Shown here in pieces: positions 43,380 through 54,199 of a stretch of 64,000 nucleotides of DNA. Source of the DNA: Athripsodes cinereus (Eukaryota > Arthropoda > Insecta > Trichoptera > Leptoceridae); assembly GCA_947579605.1 (NCBI GenBank), contig OX388319.1, forward strand, positions 24,069,447 to 24,133,446. The letters run 5' to 3'. Under the pieces are notes generated by a model that was not told the DNA's origin, did not search any database, and saw only the letters and a program-made list of their open reading frames with translations. The position numbers were made by a program, and so were the translations under genes. Position 1 is the first letter of the stretch; each line of letters starts with the position of its first letter.

Positions 43380-44160
43380 TGAAACAGGAAAAAGTTTCTA
43401 GACGCGCGCATTTTGATACTAATGAAAGTCTGATTGCGGTTCACATGAGCACGTGCTTTCATCGTGATTCCATGTAATATTTTTGCAATTTTGTTAATTT
43501 TCGTAATTATAAACTGTTTTGGCAATAAAATGACTGAATCTGAAGATATTGACATCGACCTACTACTTGATGAAATAGAAAAAACATAGTGATGAGTACC
43601 CTTGCAATGCGCGTTAGCGCTTGTCATCTGAACTCTCATCTTATTATATTGCACACGTGACGCGCGTTACATGTGAACATAGCCTTAATCAGCGGAGTAT
43701 AAGATAATCCTGAAAAAACCCATAGATTATCCAACCGTGGATTTATTTAGGGAATTTACTGTCCCCACAATAGAAAATCTTTTATAAGAGAAAAACTCTA
43801 ACCCAAATATGTAAAGAATATTTCATTTTGAGGCTCCATCCTTCCAAAAGTATTAGAGCGTGCCCTAGATCAGGTGGCATAATTAATGTTCCCACATGAA
43901 AAATGTCAGCTGCACAACACCACTATACATACTTAGGTGTGGGGTGGTACAACGGACTTCGAAAGAAAGACAAGTTCCAGAAAAATATCACAACGCTCAA
44001 ATTCAATCTAAAGAAGGCGTTAAGATAACGTGTTGTGAATTGAAGTACTGTTTATTTTATATATTACATTATGTTTTAATATTTAAGTATTTCAATTTCA
44101 CCATGTGACATAGACAGTATCACATGGAAAAGCATCCACAAACAGATCTAGAAATATTGT
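43380..44160. other. No clear gene
   Basis: A short frame MTESEDIDIDLLLDEIEKT lies near 43,530, after which acgcgcgttacatgtgaaca and agccttaatcagcg look like the end of a repeat. Nothing else is recognised. Confidence 0.3.
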
Positions 44161-44169
44161 AGTTAGGTT

Positions 44170-44446
44170 TGTCAAGAAAAATATTAGACTCTTTTTTATC
44201 AGCTGCAAAATTGAAGCCAGGACTATCAATGGAGGGACTAGATGGAAACAAACAACAAAAAATCTACATTCCGGAACATCTAACATTGAAACGCAAAATC
44301 CTATTCAGAGATGCAAGAAATATCGCACGACAAAAAAAGTACAAATTCGTATGGGTGAAGCATGGCAAGATATACGTGAAGAAAGTGAAGTCTCTCATCT
44401 ATTATAGGTAACTTAAGGGTCTTTTATCAAAATTGCAGAGGGCTTA
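44170..44446 (+). pseudogene. LINE ORF1 end and ORF2 start (fragment)
   Basis: The frame KIYIPEHLTLKRKILFRDAR, then YKFVWVKHGKIYVKK, matches the C-terminal domain of LINE ORF1 proteins of the Jockey/CR1 kind. A few bases later LRVFYQNCRGLN is the usual start of the ORF2 endonuclease. The match stops at a TTAA where sequence of piggyBac-like character begins. Confidence 0.65.
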
Positions 44447-44449
44447 ACC

Positions 44450-45490
44450 CAATGCCCGCGAGCATATCAACAGTTGATACAGCAATAGTACATGATTAGT
44501 GCGCGCTCGTATCAACTGTTGACACACAGAGTTTACATCAATATAGTCAAGGTTAGCTTTCAAACAGTACATACCTTCAAAACGACACCGATTTGGGATC
44601 AAGTCGTTTGTTTTAATAGATGTTATAACGGGATTCATTATTGACTTTATTATATATCACGGTGCTGGTACAGAAATCAGGGATGAACATAATTTGGGGA
44701 TATCTGGCGGTGTTGTCACAACTCTTCTCCAAGATTACTTTGGAAAAGGACAACTTGTGGGGTGACAACTGGTACACGAGTCCTCAGTTGTTCAGTTTAC
44801 TGCACATAAAAAAACAAATGCTTGTGGTACTGTAAGAAAAACTCGGAAGGGAATGCCCGAATTCAGGGAACTGAAAAAAGGTGAAACAGAAGCTTAAGTA
44901 AATGGTCCCCTATTAGCTCTAAAATGGTGTGATCGAAGAGATGTGCACATGCTCACCACTATACGCCAAGATGTTATGAAAGATACAGGAAAAAGTGACT
45001 ACAGAACGGGTAAAAACATTTTGAAACCAGCCTGCATCACAGATTATAATAGATACATGGGAGCAGTTGATAAAACAGACATGATGCTGAGCAATTTATC
45101 TTGTATGCGAAAGTCCCTCAAGTGGTACAAATAAGTGTGTTTTCATATAGTGGTACAAATAAGTGTGTTTTCATATTATCGATTTTTATTTATTAAATGC
45201 ACACGCACTTTATACCCATGCATCAGGCAAGAAAGTGTCCCTTGCTGAATTTCAATCAGAAATAATTAAAAGATTATTTGAAAAGTATAATGAAATATCT
45301 TCAGCAGTACCACGACCATCGACATCTTCTGAATCTTCATTTCTTCGCATTATTCCGAAAAGAGCAGCTGAACATATGTCTAAAAAAATTCCATCAACTC
45401 CGTCAGTCAAAAATCCAAGAAGGTGTCGTGTTATCTGAATTTTATAGTGAAAAAATTAAAATTAGTTTGTGTTTGGAACCCTGTTTGAGT
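44450..45490 (+). pseudogene. piggyBac relic, fragment 2
   Basis: From the TTAA at about 44,446 follows an AT-poor end with the palindrome tatcaacagttgata and its mirror at 44,510. Coding pieces in shifting frames give NLWGDNWYTSPQLFSLLHIK, NGPLLALKWCDRRDVHMLTT and ITDYNRYMGAVDKTDMMLSN, covering the catalytic region of piggyBac. A 28-base phrase gtggtacaaataagtgtgtt is duplicated at 45,122-45,177. The frames are too broken for activity. Confidence 0.75.
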
Positions 45491-46258
45491 ATTTATCATA
45501 AAAAATAACATTATAGATATTAATTAGTTTACTGTGGTTTTATTCATGATAGCTTTTAATGTTTTTATCTCAAGTGTACATAAATATGATTTTTGGTAAG
45601 GTGAGTCGGGGGAAGATCGGAAAAGGGGGAAGATCGATTATTTAAATTAACTTCAAAGTCTTACAACATTATTAGTTGTCAACTGTTGGGTTCGTTGCGT
45701 CATTTTAACATATATCCATCAGTTAGTTCAAGTTTGTCGCGTGCGCAGAGTGGACGTCAGTGACAATAAATTTACTGAACATAGGAAATTGGCGTGAAAT
45801 TGTGTGAAATTCGGTCTTACCCCACATCGAATAACTCAGGTAATGTTTGTATTTTAATTATTATTTCTTGCTCACGCCTTTTATATTTAAATTTGTGGAA
45901 ATATTTGCAAGGATTCAGCGCTCTAAGTATTGCAGTTTAAAATTTAGCCCCCATTCTGGTCTTAACCTTTCAAAAATTCAAGGGGGAAGTTCGGAATACC
46001 TCGATTCCGATCTTTCCCCATTTGGATTATCTTTAACAAAATCCAAGCCTTCTCAAACATTTTTTGGGTTGAAATAAAATATAGGTATTTGCTTAACCAA
46101 TATTTTTGTTAAGTTTAGATGCAAAATTTCAGTACGCAAACTATATTAATTTTTTAGTGGGCAATGGATTTATCAGCTATAAGATCGGAATAGGCATAGC
46201 ATAAAAGTAGAAAAAACACTGTTTACTTTCATTTAAAAATTGCTTATTATTAAAAGCT

Positions 46259-46282
46259 TTTCGGACATACGTCCATCTTCAG
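46259..46282 (-). ncRNA. Hammerhead-ribozyme-like core (left of pair)
   Basis: Minus strand: CTGAAGA, T, GGAC-GTAT-GTCC (perfect 4-bp helix II), GAAA. Flanks ATTATTA and TAATAAT can pair as helix I. All conserved core positions are present. Confidence 0.7.
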
Positions 46283-46318
46283 TAATAATTACTTATAACT
46301 AATTATAAGTAATTATTA

Positions 46319-46342
46319 CTGAAGATGGACGTATGCCCGAAA
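46319..46342 (+). ncRNA. Hammerhead-ribozyme-like core (right of pair)
   Basis: Plus strand: CTGAAGA, T, GGAC-GTAT-GCCC, GAAA. One T-to-C difference from its mirror copy breaks one helix II pair; the core nucleotides are intact. Confidence 0.65.
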
Positions 46343-46559
46343 AGCTTTTAATAATATAACAATTTTTAAATGAAAGTAAACAAGTGTTTTTTCTTTAAAT
46401 ATTTATTATCTAAATTAAAATGAACTTTCATAGTGTTTCCTCTTCGAAAATCGAAAAGTTATAAAAATAGCTTGAGATATTAAAAAACATTATAAAATAT
46501 GAAGAAAATGATAATTTAAATTTTTTTTAAGTATGTACTTTTACAAGAATTTTACACAA

Positions 46560-46918
46560 ATTATCAGTGACGCAAAGATCCATGGAAAGGAGAATGCTGG
46601 GTATTTCACTGAGACAGGAAAACTAATGTATGGATCAGAGAAAAGACCAGGGTCGTCGATGTCGTTCACAAAGTTTCTAGTCAGAAATGGAGTTGGGCTG
46701 GTCATGTGGCCAGAACCACAGACTAGGTGGACAAAGAAAGTTCTGGAGTGGAGACCTAGAACAGGCAGAAGAAGTGTTGGTAGGCCTCAAGCACGATGGT
46801 CGGACGACATAAGACGGGTTGCAGGGGTCGGCTGGATGCGGTCTGCCCAGGATAGAGAGCTGTGGAGATCAATGGGGGAGGCCTATGTTCAACAATGGAC
46901 GCAGGGAGGCTGACATGA
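46560..46918 (+). mobile_element. LINE 3' end (endonuclease-RT type)
   Basis: The frame ends VLEWRPRTGRRSVGRPQARW, SDDIRRVAGVGWMRSAQDRE and YVQQWTQGG, the standard C terminus of a large group of insect endonuclease-reverse-transcriptase LINEs. A tgatgatgatg tail follows. It lies within the 5' part of the second pogo-type element. Confidence 0.82.
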
Positions 46919-46944
46919 TGATGATGTAATTGTTTATATTTTAG

Positions 46945-47860
46945 GGTCACCACGCCACGGAATTACAAGAGAAAAACTTTACGCGCAAGTTACCCAGATG
47001 AAAACATGATTTCAGCAATAGAAAGTGTGAAAAATGGAATTAGCATTTATAGTGCCGCCAAAAAATATAATATACCAGTATCTACTCTCCACGACCGAAT
47101 TAAAGGTAAACATAAAATAAAAAGTCAATCTCTTGGCAGGCCATGCGTTAAAACTTTAGAGAGTGAAAAGAAAATTGCAGATGGATTAAGAACAATGGAG
47201 AAATGGGGATTCGGGCTGCAGATGGATTAAGAACAATGGAGAAATGGGGATTCGGGCTATCGAGAAAAGAAGTTTTGTAGACCATTTCCAATTACCTAAA
47301 ATTAAATAATATTAAAACGCCATTTAAAAACAATACACCAGGGTCAGACTGGTTCATCAACTTCAAAACCCGTCATGGGCTCTCAATTAAAAAGCCTCAA
47401 CCGGTGGAATATGTCAGAAAAAAAATGACTGACCTTTCGTAATCGACGAATATTTTAATTTATTAAAAATTACACTAGAAGAACTAAACTTGTCCGACCG
47501 TCCACATCTTGTGTGGAATATGGATGAAACGTCTATGTCATTAGACCGTTCCAAAACAAAAGTCGTAGGTGCGATTGGTTTTCCATGTTCTAGGACTACC
47601 AGTGGATCTGGCAGAGATAACATATCTATATTATCAACAGTTAATGCTAGGGGAGGAAAACTACCTCCTCTAATCATATTCAAAGGAAAGTTTATATGGG
47701 ATCGATGGATGGCAGAGAAGAAAAAAGGTGATGAGCAGGAAATGTGTTATGCTCCAAGCACTAACGGATGGATGGAGAAAGAGATTTTTTAAAATTATTT
47801 CGAAAAGACCTTCATTTCTAGCGTAGGTGAAGAGAGACCAGTATTGGTTATTTTTGATAA
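46945..47860 (+). pseudogene. Pogo-type transposase (part 1)
   Basis: The psq helix-turn-helix is clear (AIESVKNGISIYSAAKKYNI, PVSTLHDRIKGKHK), followed in other frames by SDWFINFKTRHGLSIKKPQP and the first DDE motif VWNMDETSMSLDRSKTK, then KLPPLIIFKGKFIWDRW. A perfect 41-base tandem duplication at 47,176-47,257 breaks the frame. The sequence runs to ERPVLVIFD and is cut by a (aat)n tail at 47,860. The DNA-binding and first catalytic parts are therefore recognisable but not functional. Confidence 0.85.
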
Positions 47861-48640
47861 TAATAATAATAATAAAAAGATGATTTGTATTTGGCGCTGT
47901 TTCATGGTCCGTGACCATCTCAAGAGCGCCGTGGCTTTTTAGTCAAGTTGGAAGCATCTTCTAGGTCAAACATGAAGTTCATGTAACGCTGCTGCCACTG
48001 CAGAGGACTCTCTATCTTTATTGGCATCAGTTCTCTGCCTCAGGCCAACCCATATCTTGGTCGTGGTGTCGTACATCTCTATGTTCTTGGGATGACGAAG
48101 AGTGTAGATTTTCTCAACAGCCAACTCGAAGTCCTTCTTTTCGAGCGTTCCACTTTGGTTGACATCAAAGAAAACGTTGCACACATAGAGAAGCTTCTTC
48201 TTACGGAGATCTGAGATAGGCATCGTGGTAGACAAAACAGTATTTTTGTCTCTTTCACCCGCTGTGTTGTTGCGAGTAGTCGGTGTTGTTATCCTTCTCT
48301 GTTACACTACTGGACATACACTGATCACTACACGCTGGCACTTGTATAGAGTGATTCCCGGAAGGGGTCGGTTTTTTTAACACGTGTTTTGGCAATAGAA
48401 GCGGGAATGTAACACAAAATGATGACTTGTTTAAGTTTTGAAGAGACAATCAACAATAATGAATATTAATTTATTCCGAGTTTTGATGAAATTTAAGAGA
48501 TGATGAGATGCAAAAACTACGCGGTTTTGAAATGTTAGCGTGCACAAGAATGTTCAGCACTATGGGACCGATATCTTTCGTAAAATCAAATTATTTAAAT
48601 GAGCGGTTTGATTTGCGTGGTGGCAGCCAGACGGCGCGCA
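47860..48640 (-). mobile_element. Retroposed chimera: calexcitin cDNA plus LINE tail
   Basis: Read on the minus strand the insert ends, at its 3' side, in a LINE tail (aaaagccacggcgctc, gatggtcacggaccatg) and an (att)n tract matching the LINE end at 2,818-2,990. Upstream of that, without a gap, is coding sequence of a calexcitin-like protein and a 5' leader. The pogo transposase frame stops at its left edge and resumes at its right edge, so the two parts entered together. The exact right edge is uncertain. Confidence 0.72.
47946..48223 (-). pseudogene. Calexcitin-like EF-hand retropseudogene
   Basis: From ATG 48,223: MPISDLRKKKLLYVCNVFFD, then an EF-hand loop DVNQSGTLEKKD with the expected D, N, S, G and D, and KIWVGLRQRTDANKD, the beginning of the second EF-hand. 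After an internal deletion and a frameshift, WQQRYMNFMFDLEDAS follows. This is the order in insect calexcitins, cytosolic calcium-binding proteins of neurons. The protein is cut off by LINE sequence. No introns are seen, which suggests a cDNA copy; the host gene is not in the window. Confidence 0.8.
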
Positions 48641-48642
48641 AC

Positions 48643-48715
48643 CCACTTGATGGTCACAAAACCCATGTAGATTTAAATTTTGTGGAGCTGGCGAAAAAAC
48701 ACGATATAACTCTAT
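48643..48715 (+). pseudogene. Pogo-type transposase (part 2)
   Basis: LDGHKTHVDLNFVELAKKHD and I-T-L-Y contain the second DDE aspartate motif of pogo-type transposases. It continues the frame that ended at VLVIFD at 47,858. Sequence after 48,715 does not match the family. Confidence 0.75.
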
Positions 48716-48984
48716 ATTTTTATAATATTTTTGATTTCCTCTTGGAAAAATATTTGTTACAAAAACAAATGAGGATACAAAACTAATGATGTTTACACAA
48801 ACAAAAAAATATTTATTACTATGATTTCATTGTTTTTATTGAACCTGTCAAAAAGCAACAGTATAATGACGAGATTCATTACTTTACCACGCCTGCCGGG
48901 TTAAAAGTAAAACTGATGTATTTCGATCAAATGTGTTTGTGAGTAGTTATGATATTTTATGTCTTACAGAGACCTGGTTGAATG

Positions 48985-49290
48985 ATAGAGTGACCTCATC
49001 TCACTAAACCACTGCGTATGCTCTTTAATAAGAGTATTGGGGAAGGCTGCTTCCCGGATAAATGAAAAATTGCACACGTTACACCTGTCCATAAGAGCGG
49101 TTGTAGTTCGAACGTCCAAAACTATAGACCAATATCAATATTATCTCGACTGTCTAAGATTTTTGAAAGCATAGTTAAGGACCATTTGCTCTTTTATCTC
49201 CGACCATATATATTAGAGGAGCAACACGGCTTTTTGAATGGGAAGTCTACGGTGACTAACCTTTTGGAATACTCGGAGAACTTGTTCTAA
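48985..49290 (+). pseudogene. LINE reverse-transcriptase fragment
   Basis: Across two frames: IAHVTPVHKSGCSSNVQNYR, PISILSRLSKIFESIVKDHL and QHGFLNGKSTVTNLLEY. This is the beginning of the RT domain (V-x-P-x-x-K-S-G ... N-Y-R-P-I-S) of Jockey/CR1-type LINEs. The catalytic region is missing. Confidence 0.75.
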
Positions 49291-49314
49291 TAAATAAATA
49301 ATGGTTTCATTTCC

Positions 49315-49865
49315 ATATTTAGTAAGGAATGCATTGCGCTAATGGAAGCCTTGTGCGAAATTATAAACAGTTCTATTACTAAGAGTGTTATATTTTCAGA
49401 CTCTCTAAGTTTAATTCAAAGACTTCTAAACAATGGAAAGATCTCTCTCCTAGACGGATTATATGCAGCAGTTAAACATTTGTTGTAAATGGCATGGCAA
49501 CATAATTCGGAAGTTGTCCTTGCCTGGATTCCCTTGCATATGGGTATAGCAGGAAATGAGAGGGTCGATGAATTGGCTAAAACGGCTTGTGATTCAGGAT
49601 CGAATATTTCGTACCCTTTCATTCCCAACATCCAGGATAAGAAAAATACAGTATTGGAACATCTCGGAGAGGATTGGTTCAATTTGTGGAAGAGTTCTTC
49701 AACGAGCGCTAATTATAGATTGTTAAATATATGGCAATCAAAATTGTGTCATACTTCTTTTGTCAATTTATCTCTGGTTTTGTTAAATGTATATTCTATT
49801 ACTTTATGGTTGTTGAAATCAAGAACTGAACACGGTTGGTGTGATTATATTTTTCTTTATTAAAT
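49315..49865 (+). pseudogene. LINE RNase H fragment
   Basis: SKECIALMEALCEIINSSIT and VIFSDSLSLIQRL are followed, after a stop, by LAWIPLHMGIAGNERVDELA and K. The E, D and G-N-E-x-V-D-x-L-A-K motifs mark a Jockey/I-type RNase H domain. It probably belongs with the RT fragment just upstream. Confidence 0.75.
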
Positions 49866-49954
49866 AAAACATTTGAATATCTACTATTTCTTTATTTATT
49901 GACCGCCCAAAATAGATCGGTCCAGTCTGAAATTCAGACAGTGCCCGTCATCTC

Positions 49955-50043
49955 CCGGGAATGGAATTTGTCAATGAATTTGTATATCTGGGTTATCTTA
50001 TAAATGATAGAGGCACAAGAGACCAAGAAGTAAACTGCCACAC
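49955..50043 (+). pseudogene. LINE RT C-terminal relic, left part
   Basis: GMEFVNEFVYLGYLINDRGT, then RDQEVNCHT, is the region after the RT domain of an endonuclease-reverse-transcriptase LINE (F-x-Y-L-G-x-x-I). It is split here by the hAT element and resumes at 55,589. Confidence 0.8.
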
Positions 50044-50774
50044 CAGTGCCGGATCAACCGCATTTTGCGCTTGGTTCAAATAGAGATACTGCGCCCCCCC
50101 CCCTTCCCCACCTCTTTTCCAAAAAATATTTTCGTATCATAACAAAATGTGATAATACGCAAAAAATATGAAGTTACGTTTCTTATTTGCCTACTTTTAC
50201 AAAATGTAATTAGTATCTACCTACCTTATAAAAAAATTTATATCGACCTACCACCATGTTTATTATTAATATATCTAGGCGTAACATATTTTTGTATCTT
50301 GATATTGAAAATTTTTACTCAAATACGAGTGTTTTTAGTACAAACATGATGTGTAGCTATAGGTAGATGAAAAATATTTATCTACCTGTAGCTAAATAAG
50401 AAAACGTAGCCCCAAGAGGACATGGCGTCATGGGATAGATACATAGATAAACATAACTATTAATTTACCTAAATATAAGCATTATAAATTCATGCACAAT
50501 ATTTTTATGCAAGTATCTGTAATTTCCAGTTACAGCTATTAGATACAAAATGAGCTAGTCTGTTTCCATGTCGACCCAGGAGGTAAGACCATCGACTCGT
50601 TTTTTTTATAGGTTTCCCTGCCAGTCGGTAAGACAATCAGCAGGCCTAATCCCAAAATTAACTCGGAAGATATTAAAGAAAATTCTTTAACTTCACTACT
50701 TGTAAACTAACAAAAAATATTATTGATAGGTAATATTTTACTAGGTACCTACTTAACATAATTAATAATAAACA

Positions 50775-51480
50775 AAATATCAGTCTATCTATCTAATTAC
50801 GCCTTGTCCTCTAGGGGATAGGCAGAAAGGCAAGAACAATAAGCAACCCAATCTTGACAGAACAGGCTTCTCTCGCTTCCATCGCATTCATACAGTTCCT
50901 CATGTATGCCCTTCTATGTCTCCTGCTTCTGACGTCACCATTCTTCAGGATTTGGTCGATATAATTTAACCATGGTGCCGCTTCCTAGCACCTTGCCTTT
51001 CAGCTATGTAGATTTTTCTCGTCAATAGTTCCTTACTAATTTTTTCGACGTGACTAAATAATCTAAACTTACTTACATCTTTGTCATAACACTCACATAC
51101 AACTAAGATTTCTCTCTTATTCTTACTTCACTCTGTCTGCCAGTTTCCTCTCACATATTCTTCGAATTTCAACGGCATTACTCCTGCATTCGTCCTTCTT
51201 CAACCATGTCCATCACGCGCTACCATATATTATATTCGGGACGAATACAGCCTGATGTACCAGCCCTTTCGCATATTTTCTTACTCGCAATCATCGACAT
51301 GAGCCCTTCGTTTATTCTATGCCCTACTAGCTTACATCTTTCAATCTCTATTTCAAAAAGATCATTCCTCGTAAACAAACTTTCTATGTACCCATGCTCA
51401 TCCACCTGCTCTCACATTTACTTTTCAAATTGTTCTTTTACCCTCTCTTTCCAAAACCATTATATTTGTTAATTTTAACA
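50775..51480 (-). mobile_element. RTE-like LINE fragment inside the hAT element
   Basis: The minus strand encodes DEHGYIESLFTRNDLFEIEI, then ERCKLVGHRINEGLM, matching the LINE at 6,746-9,772 after its FADD box. Its 3' end lies near 50,790 (cctctaggggataggcaga on the plus strand). Frames are broken, so it is older than the 6.4-kb copy. Confidence 0.8.
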
Positions 51481-51671
51481 TTCATCCTTAACTCATTTGA
51501 TTCTAAACCTCCATGCACACAAAACTACGTAGATTTTCTTGAATCAAGTAAATAAATAATATCTTATTGAAATGTTTGGCCGATGAACAAGAACACGAAC
51601 AAAATTTGATTGAAAATATGCTGAAATAAATAAATTGACAACAAATTGGAAAATAGTAGGAACGGAACCTA

Positions 51672-54164
51672 TTAAGAAAATACGATTTTTCGAGTTTTTG
51701 CACTTGCAAATTTCTTAGTTAATTCATCATAAGACAACGACCTGCATATTTCACTTTCGATTGACATCAGCGCTAACCCATCTAACCTCTCTTGAGACAT
51801 GGAACTCCGTAAATAATTTTTAATTAATTTTAATTTTGAAAAAGTGCGTTCCCCAGTCGCTACGGATACGGGAATGGTTACAAGTATTCGAAGACATAAA
51901 TACAGGTTTGGGAAGATATGTTCCCATTCTTTACTGACGATGAAATTCAATGAATCTAAGCAACTACTGTTTTTGGGAACCAAGGTTGAAATTTTTTTTA
52001 ATTCCTCAAACAGCCCTAACCCATCGATATCCGACTTTGTCCCATTAGTCAATGACGTTTCTATATTCTTACAACTCTGACGTGAATTATCATTATCGAC
52101 AAAATTACCGATGTCATACAACACCTCAAATATTTTTTTGTGCTCTCTCAATTGAGAAAATCTTTCAGACACGGATGCAATAGCCTTATCCAAAACTACA
52201 TAGAAACATTCTACTTGAAATTTTTTTTGAAAATCGCCTATCACTTCGTCGGTACATTCATACTCAAACATTTTTCTTTTCATGCGCATTCGAGTAGATG
52301 ACGATTCAGGAAATTTGGGATCCAATCCGACCTCTTCAGAAATATCTTTAGCAACCGATAATGCCTTAGCGAAACCTTGATCAGAACGATAATCCTCTAA
52401 AAAGTTTTTGCAAGACTCTAGAATCTCTACTGCGGCTTCTATATTGAGTTTCGGGGACTGAAGAATTTTGCTAGCCTTATCTATCGTGGATAGAATGTCA
52501 TACCAAATGACAAGAATAACAACAAATTTGAAATTGAGTAAACAACTCCCTATATTTTTAGCCGACACTTTAGTCTCCTTATCAAAATCTCCTTCTTCGA
52601 TGTGAATAACAGCCTCCAATATATTTTTCAAAAAAAATCTGAAAGGTCTTATCGCATTAACCCTGCTAGACCATCGAGTTTCGCAAAGAGGTTTTAATGT
52701 TAAACCCTTAACATGAATCTTAAAGATATCCCAACGAGCCACAGAAGTTGAAAAAAATACGTAAGTGCTTTGGATAATACCAAAAAAAGAAACAATGTCA
52801 ACAGAAGAACAAACAGAGTCATTAATTACTAAATTGAGGCTGTGACATGTACACGGAACAAAAAATGCTCGAGGTTCCAATGCTCTTATTCTGTTCTGGA
52901 CACCCAAATTTTTGCCTTTCATATTAGATCCATTGTCATATCCTTGACCTCGAAGAAATTCGATTGAAAGACCTAACTCCTGAATCTGTTTCAAAATAAG
53001 TTCTGTCAATCCTGCGCCAGTTGAAATTGGAGCACATAAAAATCCTACAAAATGTTCTATAATAACATACTCCTTCTTTTCTTTCGAAGCAAATCTAATT
53101 ACTAAAGTAAGCTGCTCTTGACGACTGACATCCCTAGTACAATCAACAATTATTGAGTAGTAAGTAGATTCCAAAATCTTTGAAGAAATGAACTGTCTAA
53201 TTTCCCTGCCTATAAGAAAAATTAGCTCATTTTGAATGGTTTTACTGCAGTACGTAAAGTCACTGCCATTCTTTTGCAAACAATCACGCATTATTGGATC
53301 TATTTCGGCAATGCTTTCTACAAATATTAAAAAGTTTCCATTATTCGAATGATACAAGACATCTGAACCACCACGAAAAGCTAACGATTGAGTACCTAAG
53401 TATTTAACCGCCAACAAAATTCGTTTCAAAATAGATCTATTTTTTTCAATTTCAAGACTGAGCTGTGTTTGAAGACTGCTGTCAATAGTTTTTTGTCGAC
53501 TTAACATCGCAACAAAATCTTTCCAGGCGGTAAAACTATTCAAATGTATTGAAGATTTTTCATGCGAAGACAGTGCTCTACTGGCGTGATTCCAATCGTT
53601 AAATCCAATTTTAATGAAAGAATTATTACTCTCAGAAGAAAACAACTTGCAACAAAAACAAAAAACCTTATCTTCTGATTTGGAATATACCAACCATTCT
53701 CTATCTATTACCTCACCATTGGATAATGTTTGTTTATAAAAGTTTGTATTAAACTTACGACCATTACTAACTGGAAAACAGTGTTTTGTAACACGAAAAG
53801 GTCCAAATTCTACCAGAAAATTACGAATATCCCTATTAATAATTACTGGCCATTTAGCTGGATCTTCAGTGTCAAAAGTGCTAGACGTGGATTGAGATGA
53901 ACTCGCTTCTGAAATAGCAATATTATCGATTTGAGAAAATACCGAGTCTTTTTGTTTGCACGAGGAAGGAATATTTTCAACTGAATTAGCGTGAGCTTCT
54001 GAAGACATTTTAACACTGTTTGAATTACATATGACAATGTCTTTGGATTTGGACAAAAACATACTTTCTATTGGCACCTGTTTCAATTTTGACTCAGCCT
54101 CTCTTTGCAACCGTAGTTTTTTAAATTGGGCTCTTGATAATTTTTTTTTCAACGGAGGAGACAT
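51672..54164 (-). CDS. hAT transposase (ZMYM1-like), intact
   Basis: From ATG 54,164 (MSPPLKKKLSRAQFKKLRLQ) the frame runs about 830 codons without a break. Domains in order: a basic N terminus; a TTF-type zinc finger near residues 160-230 (WLVYSKSEDKVFCFCCKLF ... SSIHLNSF); a DUF4371 region (AVKYLGTQSLAFRG); the RNase H-like catalytic core with IIVDCTRDVSRQEQL and GQGYDNGSNMKG, then CETRWSSR; and the hAT dimerisation domain near the end (PVSVATGERTFSKLKLIKNY). It would excise and reinsert the element, making 8-bp duplications. A domesticated gene is less likely given the adjacent ends. Confidence 0.92.
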   Translation of the reverse strand: MSPPLKKKLSRAQFKKLRLQREAESKLKQVPIESMFLSKSKDIVICNSNSVKMSSEAHANSVENIPSSCKQKDSVFSQIDNIAISEASSSQSTSSTFDTEDPAKWPVIINRDIRNFLVEFGPFRVTKHCFPVSNGRKFNTNFYKQTLSNGEVIDREWLVYSKSEDKVFCFCCKLFSSESNNSFIKIGFNDWNHASRALSSHEKSSIHLNSFTAWKDFVAMLSRQKTIDSSLQTQLSLEIEKNRSILKRILLAVKYLGTQSLAFRGGSDVLYHSNNGNFLIFVESIAEIDPIMRDCLQKNGSDFTYCSKTIQNELIFLIGREIRQFISSKILESTYYSIIVDCTRDVSRQEQLTLVIRFASKEKKEYVIIEHFVGFLCAPISTGAGLTELILKQIQELGLSIEFLRGQGYDNGSNMKGKNLGVQNRIRALEPRAFFVPCTCHSLNLVINDSVCSSVDIVSFFGIIQSTYVFFSTSVARWDIFKIHVKGLTLKPLCETRWSSRVNAIRPFRFFLKNILEAVIHIEEGDFDKETKVSAKNIGSCLLNFKFVVILVIWYDILSTIDKASKILQSPKLNIEAAVEILESCKNFLEDYRSDQGFAKALSVAKDISEEVGLDPKFPESSSTRMRMKRKMFEYECTDEVIGDFQKKFQVECFYVVLDKAIASVSERFSQLREHKKIFEVLYDIGNFVDNDNSRQSCKNIETSLTNGTKSDIDGLGLFEELKKISTLVPKNSSCLDSLNFIVSKEWEHIFPNLYLCLRILVTIPVSVATGERTFSKLKLIKNYLRSSMSQERLDGLALMSIESEICRSLSYDELTKKFASAKTRKIVFS

Positions 54165-54199
54165 TATTAGATATGATGAGAAAACAACAACCAAGTTCT

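Larger units (their letters stand above)
46215..46400. repeat. Palindrome with two inverted hammerhead-like cores
   Basis: The left arm aaacactgtttactttcatt continues through attattaaaagcttttcgga to aattacttataa, and the right arm mirrors it to aaatgaaagtaaacaagtg. Only a few mismatches separate the arms. Each arm holds one hammerhead-like core. The layout parallels the palindrome at 160-301 and suggests Penelope-like terminal repeats. Confidence 0.75.
45600..47860 (+). mobile_element. Second pogo-type element, truncated and interrupted
   Basis: The left end near 45,605 (gtcgggggaagatcggaaaa, ggggaagatcg repeated; again at about 45,980) looks like a terminal region. The transposase begins near 46,948 after a ribozyme palindrome and a LINE fragment. 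It is split again at 47,860 by a retroposed chimera, beyond which the DDE domain resumes at about 48,643. The right end was not found. Confidence 0.6.
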
